Source: Bradyrhizobium sp. 1(2017) (GTDB lineage: Bacteria > Pseudomonadota > Alphaproteobacteria > Rhizobiales > Xanthobacteraceae). Taken from it: 64,000 nucleotides of DNA. The notes under the pieces are model-generated. The model was given only the letters and a program-made list of their open reading frames with translations. It had not been told where the DNA came from and searched no databases. The translations under genes were made by a program, and so were the position numbers. This document shows, one piece after another, positions 9,178 to 18,727 of the stretch (its first letter is position 1; every line of letters begins with the position of its first letter). The stretch spans positions 4,050,001 to 4,114,000 of the forward strand of contig NZ_CP050022.2 in assembly GCF_011602485.2 (NCBI RefSeq). Reading direction: 5' to 3'.

Positions 9178-10570
9178 GCCGGATATGAAGCAAGACGCGA
9201 AAGTGGGGACGGCGAAGAAGTCGCGCGGCCGCGGCTTCATTATGACCTTGATCACGCTCGCGATCCTCGGCGGGCTCGGCTATCTCGGCTGGACCGTCAT
9301 GCATCAGCAGCAGGCGAACAACCGCAACCAGCGGCCCGACCTGCCGGTGCCCGTGCTGGCAGCGAGCCCGCGGATCCAGGACGTTCCGGTTTATCTCGAC
9401 GGTGTCGGCGCGATCCGCGCGCTCAATACCGTGACCGTGCGCTCACAGGTCGACGGCAAGCTCATCGCCGTCAACTTCACCGAGGGACAGGACGTCAAGA
9501 AGGGTGACGTGCTCGGCGAGATCGATCCCGCACTCTACCAGGCGACGTATGACCAGGCGGTTGCCAAGAAGGCGCAGGATCAGGCCCAGCTCGCTAACCA
9601 GCGCATCGACCTTACGCGCTACGAGCAGCTCGCGGCGTCCAATGCCGGCTCCAAGCAACAGGCGGATACCCAGCGCGCGCTGGTCGCGCAGACCGAGGCA
9701 CTGGTGAAGGCCGATCAGGCGGCGATCGACAACGCGGCAGCGACGCTCAGCTATACCAAGATCGTGGCACCGCTCTCGGGCCGCGCCGGCCTGCGCCAGG
9801 TCGACCAGGGCAACATCATCCACGCCTCCGACACCACGGGCCTCGTCGTCATCACGCAATTGCAGCCGATCGCGGTGTGGTTCAGCCTGCCGCAGCAGCA
9901 GATCATGCGCGTCAACGCCGCGGCGACGAAGGGTACGCTCGCCGTCGACGTGTTCGGCAATGACGGCGTCACCGTCATCGATGCCGGCAAGCTCACCGGC
10001 ATCGACAATCAGGTCGACCAGACCACCGGTACGCTCAAGCTCAAGGCCGAATTCCCCAACGCCAATTACCAGCTCTGGCCGGGCCAGTTCGTCAATGTCC
10101 GCCTCAAGGTCGAGACCTTGACGCAGGCGCTGGTGGTGCCGACCTCCGCGGTGCAGCGTGGTCCGATCGGGACCTTCAGCTATGTCATCGGCGAGGACAA
10201 CGTCGTCTCGGCCAAGCCTGTGACGGTCACCCAGCAGAATGAGCATGACGCGGTCATCGCCAGCGGCCTGGCGCCGAACGACAGGGTTGTCACCACGGGC
10301 TTCGCCAATTTGTCCGACGGCTCCAAGGTGATGGTCGGCCGCGACGACCAGACCCCGTCGGCCGATCTGGCGCCACGCAAGCGCTCGCGCGGGCCGGACG
10401 CTCAGAAGAAGGAGGGCGGCAAGGAAGGGCAGAACGAACACCACAAGGACGGACAGGGCAAGGACGGCGAGTTCCGCGCCAAGCGCAAGAGCAGCGAGGG
10501 CGACCAGAAGGGACAGACCGGGCCGGCTCCGGGGCCGGGGGCATCGGGAAGTGGAGCCAAGCAGCCATGA
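9167..10570 (+). CDS. RND efflux periplasmic adaptor (MdtA-like membrane fusion protein)
   Basis: This 467-residue adaptor links the inner-membrane pump to the outer-membrane channel. A cytoplasmic basic start is followed by one membrane anchor (residues about 25-45, IMTLITLAILGGLGYLGWTV). The biotinyl-lipoyl half motif is TVRSQVDGKLIAVNFTEGQD, then an alpha-hairpin (about 130-200) and the second half-motif SYTKIVAPLSGRAGLRQVD. The beta-barrel and MP-proximal domains follow, with VVPTSAVQRG. The ATG at 9167 overlaps the end of the channel gene and follows GGAG. The last 60 or so residues are a Lys/Gly/Gln-rich, probably disordered tail that MdtA of enteric bacteria lacks. Confidence 0.9.
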   Translation: MLFKPDMKQDAKVGTAKKSRGRGFIMTLITLAILGGLGYLGWTVMHQQQANNRNQRPDLPVPVLAASPRIQDVPVYLDGVGAIRALNTVTVRSQVDGKLIAVNFTEGQDVKKGDVLGEIDPALYQATYDQAVAKKAQDQAQLANQRIDLTRYEQLAASNAGSKQQADTQRALVAQTEALVKADQAAIDNAAATLSYTKIVAPLSGRAGLRQVDQGNIIHASDTTGLVVITQLQPIAVWFSLPQQQIMRVNAAATKGTLAVDVFGNDGVTVIDAGKLTGIDNQVDQTTGTLKLKAEFPNANYQLWPGQFVNVRLKVETLTQALVVPTSAVQRGPIGTFSYVIGEDNVVSAKPVTVTQQNEHDAVIASGLAPNDRVVTTGFANLSDGSKVMVGRDDQTPSADLAPRKRSRGPDAQKKEGGKEGQNEHHKDGQGKDGEFRAKRKSSEGDQKGQTGPAPGPGASGSGAKQP

Positions 10571-10607
10571 TCCCCACAACAGCCGCTTGACGCGGCAGGC
10601 GTAGCCC

Positions 10608-13600
10608 ATGGGTGTCTCCGAACCCTTCATCCGACGACCGATCGCGACCTCGCTGCTCGGCATCGCGCTGCTGATCGGCGGGCTGCTGGGCTATTTCGCG
10701 CTGCCGGTCTCGGCGCTGCCACAGGTGGATTTCCCGACCGTGCAGGTGACGACGCAGTTGCCGGGCGCGAGCCCCGACGTGATCGCCTCGCTGATCACCG
10801 CGCCATTGGAGCGGCAGCTCGGCCAGATCCCGTCGCTGTCGGCAATGAACTCGACGAGCTCGTTCGGCGTCAGCCAGATCTCGCTCCAGTTCGACCTCAA
10901 CCGCGACATCGACGGCGCCACCCAGGACGTGCAGGCCGCGATCAACGCCGCGGCGGGCGTGCTGCCCAAGACGCTGCCTTACCCGCCGACCTATGCCAAG
11001 GTGAACCCGGCGGACGCCCCGGTGATGACGCTGGCGCTGCGCTCGGACACGATCTCGCTGCGGGCGATGAGCGACATTGCCGACACCATTCTGGCGCAAC
11101 GGCTGAGCCAGATTTCCGGCGTCGGGCGCGTCTCCGTGCTCGGCGGGCTGAAGCCGGCCGTCCGCATCCAGGCCGACCTTGCGCGGCTCGCCGCCTATGG
11201 CATCGCCATGGAGGACCTGCGCACCGCGATTGCCAACGCCAACGTCTCCGGGCCGAAAGGCTCGCTCGATGGCGCGCAGCAAGCCTACATCATCGCCGCC
11301 AACGACCAGATCGCCGCGGCGGACGCCTACAGGCCGATCATCATCGCCTATCGCAACGGCGCGCCCGTCACCATCGGCGACGTCGCGCAGATCGTCGACG
11401 GGCTGGAGAACGACCGCACCGGCGGCTGGTACCAGGGCACGCCGGCGGTCATCATCGACATCCAGCGCCAGCCCGGCGCCAACGTCATCGACGTCGTCAG
11501 CCAGATCCGTGCCGAAATCCCCAAGGTCCAGCGCGCGATCCCCGCCGGCGTGAACCTCACCATCGTCTCCGACCGCACCGTCACCATCCGCGCCTCGGTC
11601 CGCGACGTGCAGTTCACGCTGGTCCTTGCCGTCGTGCTGGTGACGCTGGTCGTGCTGCTGTTCCTGCGCTCGCTGCGCGCAACCGTGATCGCCGGCGTGG
11701 CGCTGCCGCTGTCGCTGATCACGAGCTTCGGCATCATGTATTTTGCCGGCTTCAGCCTCGACAACCTGTCGCTGATGGCGCTCACGATCGGCACCGGCTT
11801 CGTCGTCGACGACGCCATCGTCATGATCGAGAACATCGTCCGCCACATGGAGAACGGCGACGGTCCGATGGAGGCCTCGCTCAAGGGCGCCAGCGAAATC
11901 GGTTTCACCGTGATCTCGCTGACGGTGTCGCTGATCGCCGTCTTCATCCCGCTTCTGTTCATGTCGGGCCTCGTCGGGCGCATGTTCCGCGAATTCGCGT
12001 TGACGCTGACGATCGCGGTCGTCACCTCGGCCGTGGTCTCGTTGACGCTGACGCCGATGATGTGCTCGCGCCTGCTCAAGCACGCTCATGAGGAGCTGGC
12101 GGTGCCCGGCCTTGCCGCGATCAGCCGCTTCATCGACCGGACCGTCGAGGCCTATCACAGGACGCTGCTGTGGGTGCTGGAGCGTCAGCGCGCCACGCTG
12201 GTCGTGACCTTCGTCACGCTGATTGCGACCCTGGTCCTCTACGTCGTCGCGCCAAAGGGCTTCCTGCCGCTCCAGGACACCGCCTCGATCACGGCGGTGA
12301 CCGAGGCGGGGCCCGACGTCTCGTTCGCGGAGATGCAGAAGCGGCAGGCCGAGGTGGCCGACGCCATCAAGGCCGATCCCGACGTCGTCGGGGTGGTCTC
12401 GGTGATCGGGGCCGGCTCGGTCAACCCGACCACCAATGTCGGACGCCTCGTCATGAATCTGAAGCCGCGCGGCGAACGGCGTGACGATGTCGCGGCGGTC
12501 GTGATCCGGCTGAAGGAGAGGGTGGCGGGCATCCCCGGCATGACCGTCTATTTCCAGCCGGTGCAGGACGTGCAGATCTCGACCCAGTCGAGCCGCTCGC
12601 AGTACCAGTACACGCTGACCGGCACCGACGCGGCGCTGGTCTCGGAATGGGCCGGCAAGCTGGTGGCGGAGATGCGGCGCGACCCGCTGTTCCGCGACGT
12701 CTCCTCGGAGGCGCAGGAAGGCGGCCTGCGGGCGCAGCTCGACGTCGATCGCACGCGCGCCGGCCAGCTCGGCGTCAGCCTCCAGGCCATCACCGACACG
12801 CTCAACGATGCCTTCGCGCAGCGGCAGATCTCGACCATCTACGGCCAGGCCAACCAGTACCGCGTCGTGCTGGAGGCGCTGCCGATGTACCAGCGCGATC
12901 CGTCGGTCCTGTCGAAGCTCTATCTGCCGGGCGCGGCCAGCAGCACGACGGTCGGCGCGCCTAACGCCCAGGTTCCGCTGTCGGCCGTGGCGACGCTAAA
13001 GCGTACCACGGCGCCGCTCGCGATCTCACACCAGGCGCAATTCCCCTCGGTGTCGCTCAGCTTCAACCTGGCGCCGGGCGCGGCGCTCGGCGATGCCGTC
13101 GAGGCGGTCAAGACGATCGAGACCCGGATCGGCATGCCCAACAGCATCGTCGGCGTCTATGCCGGCGATGCCGCCGAATTCGCCAAGGCGCTCGCCGGTC
13201 AGCCCTGGTTGCTGCTCGCGGCCGTGATCACGATCTACATCGTGCTCGGCGTGCTCTATGAGAGCTACATCCACCCGATCACGATCCTGTCGACACTGCC
13301 CTCGGCTGGCGTCGGTGCGATCCTGGCGCTGATCCTGTGCGGGCAGGATCTGTCGGTCATCGGCCTGATCGGCATCATCCTCCTGATGGGCATCGTCAAG
13401 AAGAACGCGATCATGATGATCGATTTCGCGCTCGAGGCCGAGCGCGGGCAGGGCATGTCGCCGAACGAGGCGATCGTGCAGGCCTGCCTCTTGCGCTTCC
13501 GCCCGATCATGATGACGACGCTGGCCGCGCTGTTCGGCGCGCTGCCGCTCGCGATCGAGAGCGGCACCGGCGCGGAGCTGCGCTTTCCGCTCGGCATCTC

Positions 13601-13760
13601 CATCATCGGCGGCCTGCTGCTGAGCCAGCTGCTGACGCTTTATACGACGCCCGTGATCTATCTGGCGCTCGACCGCATCAACCGCCGCCTCGAGCAGGCG
13701 CTGCCGCCGGCCGAATCCGGCGGCCCGCCGGTCGCGGGCGCGACCGAGGGGATGCAGTGA
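10608..13760 (+). CDS. RND multidrug efflux pump, inner-membrane subunit 1 (MdtB-like)
   Basis: This 1050-residue proton-driven pump of the AcrB superfamily has 12 predicted membrane helices. It starts with EPFIRRPIATSLLGIALL, the usual first helix. LSLMALTIGTGFVVDDAIVM IEN is the TM4 signature, with the paired Asp residues of the proton relay. The two large periplasmic loops (about 40-330 and 560-860) form the porter and docking domains. It sits 37 bases after the adaptor gene and its stop overlaps the ATG of a second RND pump, the arrangement of mdtABC systems in which MdtB and MdtC form a heteromeric trimer. Exported substrates cannot be read from sequence. Confidence 0.92.
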   Translation: MGVSEPFIRRPIATSLLGIALLIGGLLGYFALPVSALPQVDFPTVQVTTQLPGASPDVIASLITAPLERQLGQIPSLSAMNSTSSFGVSQISLQFDLNRDIDGATQDVQAAINAAAGVLPKTLPYPPTYAKVNPADAPVMTLALRSDTISLRAMSDIADTILAQRLSQISGVGRVSVLGGLKPAVRIQADLARLAAYGIAMEDLRTAIANANVSGPKGSLDGAQQAYIIAANDQIAAADAYRPIIIAYRNGAPVTIGDVAQIVDGLENDRTGGWYQGTPAVIIDIQRQPGANVIDVVSQIRAEIPKVQRAIPAGVNLTIVSDRTVTIRASVRDVQFTLVLAVVLVTLVVLLFLRSLRATVIAGVALPLSLITSFGIMYFAGFSLDNLSLMALTIGTGFVVDDAIVMIENIVRHMENGDGPMEASLKGASEIGFTVISLTVSLIAVFIPLLFMSGLVGRMFREFALTLTIAVVTSAVVSLTLTPMMCSRLLKHAHEELAVPGLAAISRFIDRTVEAYHRTLLWVLERQRATLVVTFVTLIATLVLYVVAPKGFLPLQDTASITAVTEAGPDVSFAEMQKRQAEVADAIKADPDVVGVVSVIGAGSVNPTTNVGRLVMNLKPRGERRDDVAAVVIRLKERVAGIPGMTVYFQPVQDVQISTQSSRSQYQYTLTGTDAALVSEWAGKLVAEMRRDPLFRDVSSEAQEGGLRAQLDVDRTRAGQLGVSLQAITDTLNDAFAQRQISTIYGQANQYRVVLEALPMYQRDPSVLSKLYLPGAASSTTVGAPNAQVPLSAVATLKRTTAPLAISHQAQFPSVSLSFNLAPGAALGDAVEAVKTIETRIGMPNSIVGVYAGDAAEFAKALAGQPWLLLAAVITIYIVLGVLYESYIHPITILSTLPSAGVGAILALILCGQDLSVIGLIGIILLMGIVKKNAIMMIDFALEAERGQGMSPNEAIVQACLLRFRPIMMTTLAALFGALPLAIESGTGAELRFPLGISIIGGLLLSQLLTLYTTPVIYLALDRINRRLEQALPPAESGGPPVAGATEGMQ

Positions 13761-16700
13761 TGGCATCGATCTCGGAGCCCTTCATCCGCCGCCCGGTCGC
13801 GACCACGCTGCTGTCGATCGGGTTGTTCCTGCTGGGTGTCGTCGCCTACGAGTTCCTTCCCGTCGCCTCGGTCCCGAACGTCGACTTTCCCGCCATCTTC
13901 GTCTCGGCCAGCCGGCCGGGCGCCGATCCGTCCGTGATGGCAGCGACGGTGGCCTCGCCACTGGAGCGGCGGCTCGGCGAGATCGCCGGCATCAACCAGA
14001 TCACGTCCACGAGCTCGCTCGGCACCACCAACATTCAGCTGCAGTTCGACATCGGCCGCAACATCGACAAGGCCGCCCGCGACGTGCAGGCCGCAATCAA
14101 CGCCTCGCTCGTCGACCTGCCGAGCGACCTGCCGACGCTGCCACGTTTCCGCAAGGCCAACACGGCCGGCGCGCCCGTCTTCGTGCTGGCGCTGACCTCG
14201 AAGACGCTGTCGGCCAGCGCGATCTACGACGTTGCCGATACGGTCATCGCACAGCGCATCTCGCAGGTGCCCGGCGTCGGCGACGTCACGGTCTCCGGCG
14301 CCGACCAGCCGGCCGTGCGGGTGCAGCTCAACCCCGTCGCTCTGTCGAATGCGGGCATCGCCACCGACGACGTCAGGACCGCGATCATCAACGCCAATCC
14401 GCTCGGTCCGGTCGGCATCTTCAACGGCGAGCGCCAGAGCGAGACGCTGGCGCTCAACAAGCAGATGCGCACGGCGAAGGAGTTCCGCGACATTGTCATC
14501 AAGAGCTCGAACGGCAATTTCGTCCGGCTCTCCGACGTCGCGGAGATCGAGGATTCCGTCCGCAATGCGCGCTCCTTCGCCTGGTTCAACAAGCAGCCGG
14601 CGGTGCTGATCCAGATCACCAAGCAGGGCGATGCCAACGTCATCGACACCGTCGACAGGGTCAAGGCATTGATCCCCGCGTTGAAGCAGTGGATCCCGGC
14701 CGGCGTCGAGATATCCACCCTGGTCGACCGGACCGGCACGATCCGCGCCAGCGTGCTGGACATGCAATGGACGTTGCTGGCGACCGCGCTCCTCGTCATG
14801 GTCGTGGTCTTCGTGTTCCTGCGGCGGCTGACGCCGACGATCGCGGCCGGCATCTCGGTGCCGCTGGCCCTGGCGGGAACCTGCGCCGGCATGTGGGTCG
14901 CCGGCTTCTCGATCGACAACCTGTCGCTGATGGCGCTGGCGATCTCGGTCGGCTTCGTGGTCGACGACGCCATCGTCATGATCGAGAACATGTACCGCAA
15001 TCTCGAGCACGGCATGCGGCCGTTCCGGGCGGCGCAGGAGGGCGCCAAGCAGATCGGATTCACCGTGGTCTCGATCAGCCTGTCGCTGATCGCGGCCTTC
15101 ACGCCGCTGATCTTCATGGACGGCGTCGTCGGCCGCCTGCTGCGCGAGTTCTCGCTGACGTTGACCTTCGCGATCCTGGTCTCGACGCTGGTGTCGCTGA
15201 CGGTCACGCCGATGATCTGCGCCCATTACATCCGGCAGACCACCTCCGGCACCGCGACCTTGTTCGATCGGCTGATCGAGGGCTCGCTGTCGCGCGTCGT
15301 CGCCTTCTACACCCGCACCTTGCGCACCGTGCTGGAATTTCCGCTGCTGACGCTGCTGGTGTTCTTCGCCACCATCGGCCTCACGGTGACGCTCTACATC
15401 AAGGTGCCCAAGGGCTATTTCCCGACCGACGATTCCGGTTTCATCATCGGCGCGACGCGCGCCTCGGCCGACATCTCGTTCCAGTCGATGCTGGCCCTCC
15501 AGCAGCGGCTCGCCGACATCGTGATGCAGGACCCGGCCGTCGCCGGCATCGGCTCGACCGTCGGCGGCGGAGGCGGGCCGGGGGCGGCGACCTCCAACCG
15601 CGGCACCATGTTCATCAGCCTGAAGCCGCCGGAGGAGCGCGACCACGTCTCGACGCAAGTCGTCATCGACCGTCTCAGGCGCGCGCTATATCCCGTGCCC
15701 GGCATCCGCCTCTTCATGTTCGCCGCCCAGGACGTGCGCGCCGGCGGACGACAGAGCGATTCCGACTATCAGTACACGTTGACCAGCACCGATCTCGGCC
15801 TGCTGCAGAAATGGGCGCCGATTGTCGCCAAGCGGATGGAGAGCGTCGAAGGCATCACCGATATTTCCAGCGACCGCGATCCCGGCGGGCTTCAGCTGAC
15901 CCTGTCGATCGACCGCCAGAAGGCCTCGGCGCTGGGCGTCAACGTCCAGGACATCGACAATGCGCTGAACAACGCATTCTCGCAGCGGCAGATCGGGATC
16001 ATCTATACCCAGCGCAACCAGTACATGACCGTGCTGGAGATCGACCCCAAATTCCAGGTGGATCCCTCCAACCTCGACCGCATCTATGTCGCGGGCGCCA
16101 ATGACGTGCAGGTGCCGTTGTCGGCCGTGGTGCGCGCGACGCGCGGGCTCGCCGCGCTCGCGGTCTATCACTCGCAGTCGTTCCCCTCGACCACGGTATC
16201 GTTCAATCTCTTGCCCGACGTGCCGCTGCAGGATGCGACGCAAAATATCCAGCGTGCGGTCGAGGAATTGCACATGCCCGAGGGCATCCGCGGCAGCTTC
16301 GACGGCAATGCCGGCGATTTCGCCAAGACCAGCGGCCGTCAGCCGCTGCTGATCCTCGGCGCGCTGGTCGCGATGTATATCGTGCTGGGGGTGCTCTATG
16401 AGAGCCTCGCCCATCCGCTCACGATCATCTCGACGCTGCCTTCGGCCGGTCTCGGCGCGCTCCTTGCGCTTCAACTCACCAACACGCCGCTGACGGTGAT
16501 CGCCTTCGTCGGCATCATCCTGTTGATCGGCATCGTCAAGAAGAACGGCATCATGATGGTCGACTTCGCCCTCGACGCCGAACGCCAGCGCGGCCTGTCC
16601 TCGGCGGAAGCGATCTTCGAGGCGTGCCAGGCGCGCTTCCGTCCGATCCTGATGACGACGATGGCAGCGCTGTTCGCCGGCATTCCGCTGGTGGTCGCGA

Positions 16701-16864
16701 CCGGCCCCGGCACGGAGCTGCGGCGTCCGCTCGGCATCACCATCATCGGCGGCCTGTTCGTCTCGCAAATCCTGACCCTGTACACGACGCCGGTGATCTA
16801 CCTCCTGATCGACCGTCTGCGGCGGCGATCTGCGCCGCGTCCGCTGGCCGCGCCGGCGGAATGA
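13760..16864 (+). CDS. RND multidrug efflux pump, inner-membrane subunit 2 (MdtC-like)
   Basis: This second 1034-residue RND pump protein is clearly paralogous to the one before it (EPFIRRPVATTLLSIGLFLL against EPFIRRPIATSLLGIALLIG). The ATG at 13760 lies inside the previous stop codon (TGATG), so the frame upstream of it is a shadow of subunit 1. TM4 carries LSLMALAISVGFVVDDAIVM, keeping both proton-relay aspartates. IGIVKKNGIMMVDFALDAER matches TM10-11. A glycine-rich run (VGGGGGPGAATSNRG, about residues 605-619) lies in the second periplasmic loop. Together with subunit 1 it probably forms a mixed trimer. Confidence 0.92.
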   Translation: MASISEPFIRRPVATTLLSIGLFLLGVVAYEFLPVASVPNVDFPAIFVSASRPGADPSVMAATVASPLERRLGEIAGINQITSTSSLGTTNIQLQFDIGRNIDKAARDVQAAINASLVDLPSDLPTLPRFRKANTAGAPVFVLALTSKTLSASAIYDVADTVIAQRISQVPGVGDVTVSGADQPAVRVQLNPVALSNAGIATDDVRTAIINANPLGPVGIFNGERQSETLALNKQMRTAKEFRDIVIKSSNGNFVRLSDVAEIEDSVRNARSFAWFNKQPAVLIQITKQGDANVIDTVDRVKALIPALKQWIPAGVEISTLVDRTGTIRASVLDMQWTLLATALLVMVVVFVFLRRLTPTIAAGISVPLALAGTCAGMWVAGFSIDNLSLMALAISVGFVVDDAIVMIENMYRNLEHGMRPFRAAQEGAKQIGFTVVSISLSLIAAFTPLIFMDGVVGRLLREFSLTLTFAILVSTLVSLTVTPMICAHYIRQTTSGTATLFDRLIEGSLSRVVAFYTRTLRTVLEFPLLTLLVFFATIGLTVTLYIKVPKGYFPTDDSGFIIGATRASADISFQSMLALQQRLADIVMQDPAVAGIGSTVGGGGGPGAATSNRGTMFISLKPPEERDHVSTQVVIDRLRRALYPVPGIRLFMFAAQDVRAGGRQSDSDYQYTLTSTDLGLLQKWAPIVAKRMESVEGITDISSDRDPGGLQLTLSIDRQKASALGVNVQDIDNALNNAFSQRQIGIIYTQRNQYMTVLEIDPKFQVDPSNLDRIYVAGANDVQVPLSAVVRATRGLAALAVYHSQSFPSTTVSFNLLPDVPLQDATQNIQRAVEELHMPEGIRGSFDGNAGDFAKTSGRQPLLILGALVAMYIVLGVLYESLAHPLTIISTLPSAGLGALLALQLTNTPLTVIAFVGIILLIGIVKKNGIMMVDFALDAERQRGLSSAEAIFEACQARFRPILMTTMAALFAGIPLVVATGPGTELRRPLGITIIGGLFVSQILTLYTTPVIYLLIDRLRRRSAPRPLAAPAE

Positions 16865-16900
16865 GTTGTTGAAGCGCCGTGCAAAGCGTATAGCGGCGCC

Positions 16901-17638
16901 ATGTCCAACCCGCCCGACACCGCCGCCGCGCCGGCCGAGCCGATCCCCGAATGCCCGCACTGCCAGAAGCCGATGCCGCTGTGCATCTGCGACAGCGTCT
17001 CGCCGATTGAAAATCGCCTCTCGCTCCTGATCCTCCAGCATCCGCAGGAGCAGGACAGGGCGCTCGGCACCGCGCGATTGCTTGCGAAGCATTTCGAAGA
17101 TGCCACCGTGCGCGTCGGCCTGTCCTGGCCGAGCCTGTCCAAGGCGCTGGGACGGCCGGTCGAGAACGCCGCGCGTTGGGCCGTGCTCTATCTCGGCTCG
17201 GCCCGCGCCGCCGACCTCGACGCCGAGGGCGAGATCGTCGCGCTCAACCGCAAGGGCGAGGTCGCGGAGAACCAGCGCGCGATTCTCGGCAAGCTCGAAG
17301 GCGTGGTGCTGCTCGATGGCACGTGGAGCCAGGCCAAGGCGCTGTGGTGGCGTAATCCCTGGATGCTGAAGTGCCAGCGCGTGATCCTGAATCCGGCACA
17401 CCCGTCGCGCTACGGGCGCCTGCGCAAGGAGCCACGCCGCGACGGGCTGTCGACCATCGAGGCCGCAGCGACCATCCTCGCCGGCCTGGAGCGGCGCCCT
17501 GACATTGCCGAGACACTGCATGCCAGCTTTGAACGGCTGTTAGCGCGCTACCGCGAGGTCCAGGCCGAGATGCCGGAATTGGCGCCGAGGCCCGCCCCCA
17601 AAGCGCGCCGCGACTTCCGCCGGCGCAAACGAACCTGA
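16901..17638 (+). CDS. DTW-domain protein, probable tRNA-uridine aminocarboxypropyltransferase
   Basis: This 245-residue protein has an N-terminal zinc-type Cys cluster (CPHCQKPMPLCICD) and the DxTW signature in LLDGTWSQAKAL, then NPAHPSRYGRLRKEP. DTW-domain enzymes (TapT/DTWD) transfer the aminocarboxypropyl group of S-adenosylmethionine to a uridine of tRNA. The ATG at 16901 lies 36 bases after the efflux operon, so cotranscription is possible but the functions look unrelated. The last 20 residues are strongly basic (APKARRDFRRRKRT), fitting RNA contact. Confidence 0.82.
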   Translation: MSNPPDTAAAPAEPIPECPHCQKPMPLCICDSVSPIENRLSLLILQHPQEQDRALGTARLLAKHFEDATVRVGLSWPSLSKALGRPVENAARWAVLYLGSARAADLDAEGEIVALNRKGEVAENQRAILGKLEGVVLLDGTWSQAKALWWRNPWMLKCQRVILNPAHPSRYGRLRKEPRRDGLSTIEAAATILAGLERRPDIAETLHASFERLLARYREVQAEMPELAPRPAPKARRDFRRRKRT

Positions 17639-17640
17639 TT

Positions 17641-17658
17641 CCAGGCGACATCGCCTGG
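17641..17658 (+). terminator. Hairpin after DTW-domain gene
   Basis: CCAGGCG-ACAT-CGCCTGG is a perfect 7-bp stem three bases after the stop. No T-run follows, so confidence as a terminator is limited. Confidence 0.35.
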
Positions 17659-17762
17659 GAGGGGCGCGAGACTTAGGACCGAATGTGCCGGCCGCCTGTC
17701 GCTCAAGGGCTGCGCACGACCGGCGCCAGACCGAATTATATTGAGAGATCAGGGGCTTGTGA

Positions 17763-17836
17763 TGGAGGCCACGACCAGAATTGAACTGGTGTACACGGTT
17801 TTGCAGACCGTTGCGTAACCACTCCGCCACGTGGCC
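17763..17836 (-). tRNA. tRNA-Cys (GCA)
   Basis: The minus strand reads GGCCACG ... CGTGGCC-T-CCA, giving a 7-bp acceptor stem, discriminator T and an encoded CCA end. The anticodon loop CTGCAAAA contains GCA, the cysteine anticodon, and the T-loop is GTTCAATTC. The gene is 74 bases long, normal for tRNA-Cys. Confidence 0.95.
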
Positions 17837-17954
17837 CCACTGGGCCTGTGAGTAGACATTTCCGTCACTTAGAGCAAGCGACAATCCTCTCCCGGGCGGT
17901 GCCCTTTGGCCACGCCAACGAGGAGCCCGCGGCCGGGCTTTTCGGCGAGCGCTT

Positions 17955-17978
17955 ACAACAAAAGCCCGCGAGGCGGGC
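17955..17978 (-). terminator. Rho-independent terminator of the small minus-strand gene
   Basis: On the minus strand GCCCGC-CTC-GCGGGC is followed by TTTTGTTG, a compact stem with a U-tract. It lies 27 bases after the stop of the gene at 18005-18211. Confidence 0.75.
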
Positions 17979-18004
17979 GCATCGATTCGCAAATGAAGCC
18001 GGCC

Positions 18005-18211
18005 TCAGCAGGCCGCGTACCAGCCGTCCGGAAAGGGCAGGAGAGGCCAGGCGCCCTCGTTGTCATTGGCGGCCATGGGCCTGTTCTTTGACACAGCGGC
18101 GTATGACCAGGAGCGAGGCGCGAAATCCTGCTCTGGCATGGGCGCGAAATCTTCGTGAGTCATGACGTCCCGGACGGCATCCAGCAGCAAGTTGAATTCG
18201 GCTTCGCTCAT
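18005..18211 (-). CDS. Small conserved-looking protein of unknown function (68 aa)
   Basis: I do not recognise a family. The start at 18211 is chosen because GGAGGG stands six bases upstream of the ATG; a longer reading from 18247 lacks such a site. The product begins MSEAEFNLLLDAVRDVMTHE, a probable amphipathic helix. The middle is rich in Met/Pro (APMPEQDFAPRSW), an AANDNEG segment of a kind common in small Bradyrhizobium proteins follows, and the end is LPFPDGWYAAC. There is no signal peptide or membrane segment. A proper terminator follows, which supports a real transcription unit. It is transcribed divergently from the secreted protein at 18467. Confidence 0.65.
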   Translation of the reverse strand: MSEAEFNLLLDAVRDVMTHEDFAPMPEQDFAPRSWSYAAVSKNRPMAANDNEGAWPLLPFPDGWYAAC

Positions 18212-18270
18212 CACACCCTCCGGAACGCGGATGGCGCAATGTCGCAAAGCCGGTTTGTTTCCCGATTGAT

Positions 18271-18296
18271 CGGATCGTTCGCATTTTAACGATCCG
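18271..18296. promoter_or_regulatory. Inverted repeat between divergent small genes
   Basis: CGGATCGTT-CGCATTTT-AACGATCCG is a perfect 9-bp inverted repeat with an 8-base spacer. It lies 60 bases upstream of the minus-strand gene and 170 upstream of the plus-strand one, a position fitting an operator. Confidence 0.4.
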
Positions 18297-18466
18297 GCGA
18301 TCAGGGCACGATTGGTTAGCGAGCGATGAAAATCCCCCGGCGAATTCTAGGTTCCTCTGCTCGGCCAGCAGTGTGAAGGAAATCACATCCTCGCAGGTTT
18401 ATTTCTCGCAACCTCTCGTCCGACACCGGCCAGCGCAGCCGGACAGCGCAGCACGGGAGAGCGGTC

Positions 18467-18727
18467 ATGAAGACGAGGTTCTTGCGGTTTGCAGGTGTGA
18501 AGAGCCGGGCGCGTCGGGCCTCGACGGTCGGGCTGTTTCTGACGTTGTTTGCCTCCACCGCCCACGCGCAGGGGACGCCGGAGCAGCGCCGGGCCTGCAC
18601 GCCGGACGTCTATCGACTCTGCGCCGGCGAAATCCCCAATGTCCGCGCCATCACCGCGTGCCTGCGGCGCAACCGGGCCAGCCTGAGCGAATCCTGCCGC
18701 AGCGTGTTCGACCAGGCCGGCGGATAG
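18467..18727 (+). CDS. Small secreted cysteine-containing protein (86 aa)
   Basis: The ATG at 18467 follows GGGAGAG. Residues 1-35 form a signal peptide (basic start, GLFLTLFASTAHA, cleavage before QGTPEQ). The mature part of about 50 residues has four cysteines in CTPDVYRLCAGE, ITACLRRN and SESCRSVF, spaced as in the Cys-rich repeat found in small secreted proteins of Bradyrhizobium-like bacteria. Two disulfides in the periplasm are likely. The function is unknown. Confidence 0.75.
   Translation: MKTRFLRFAGVKSRARRASTVGLFLTLFASTAHAQGTPEQRRACTPDVYRLCAGEIPNVRAITACLRRNRASLSESCRSVFDQAGG

Noticed and set aside
10290..12158. Long minus-strand open frame (622 codons) antisense to the RND pump genes
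   Set aside because: It is a shadow of the adaptor and pump 1 reading frames, rich in DDG/RQR repeats, with no domain.
13337..13759. Upstream extension of the second RND pump frame
   Set aside because: It overlaps pump 1 in another frame; the ATG at 13760 in the TGATG overlap matches the family start.
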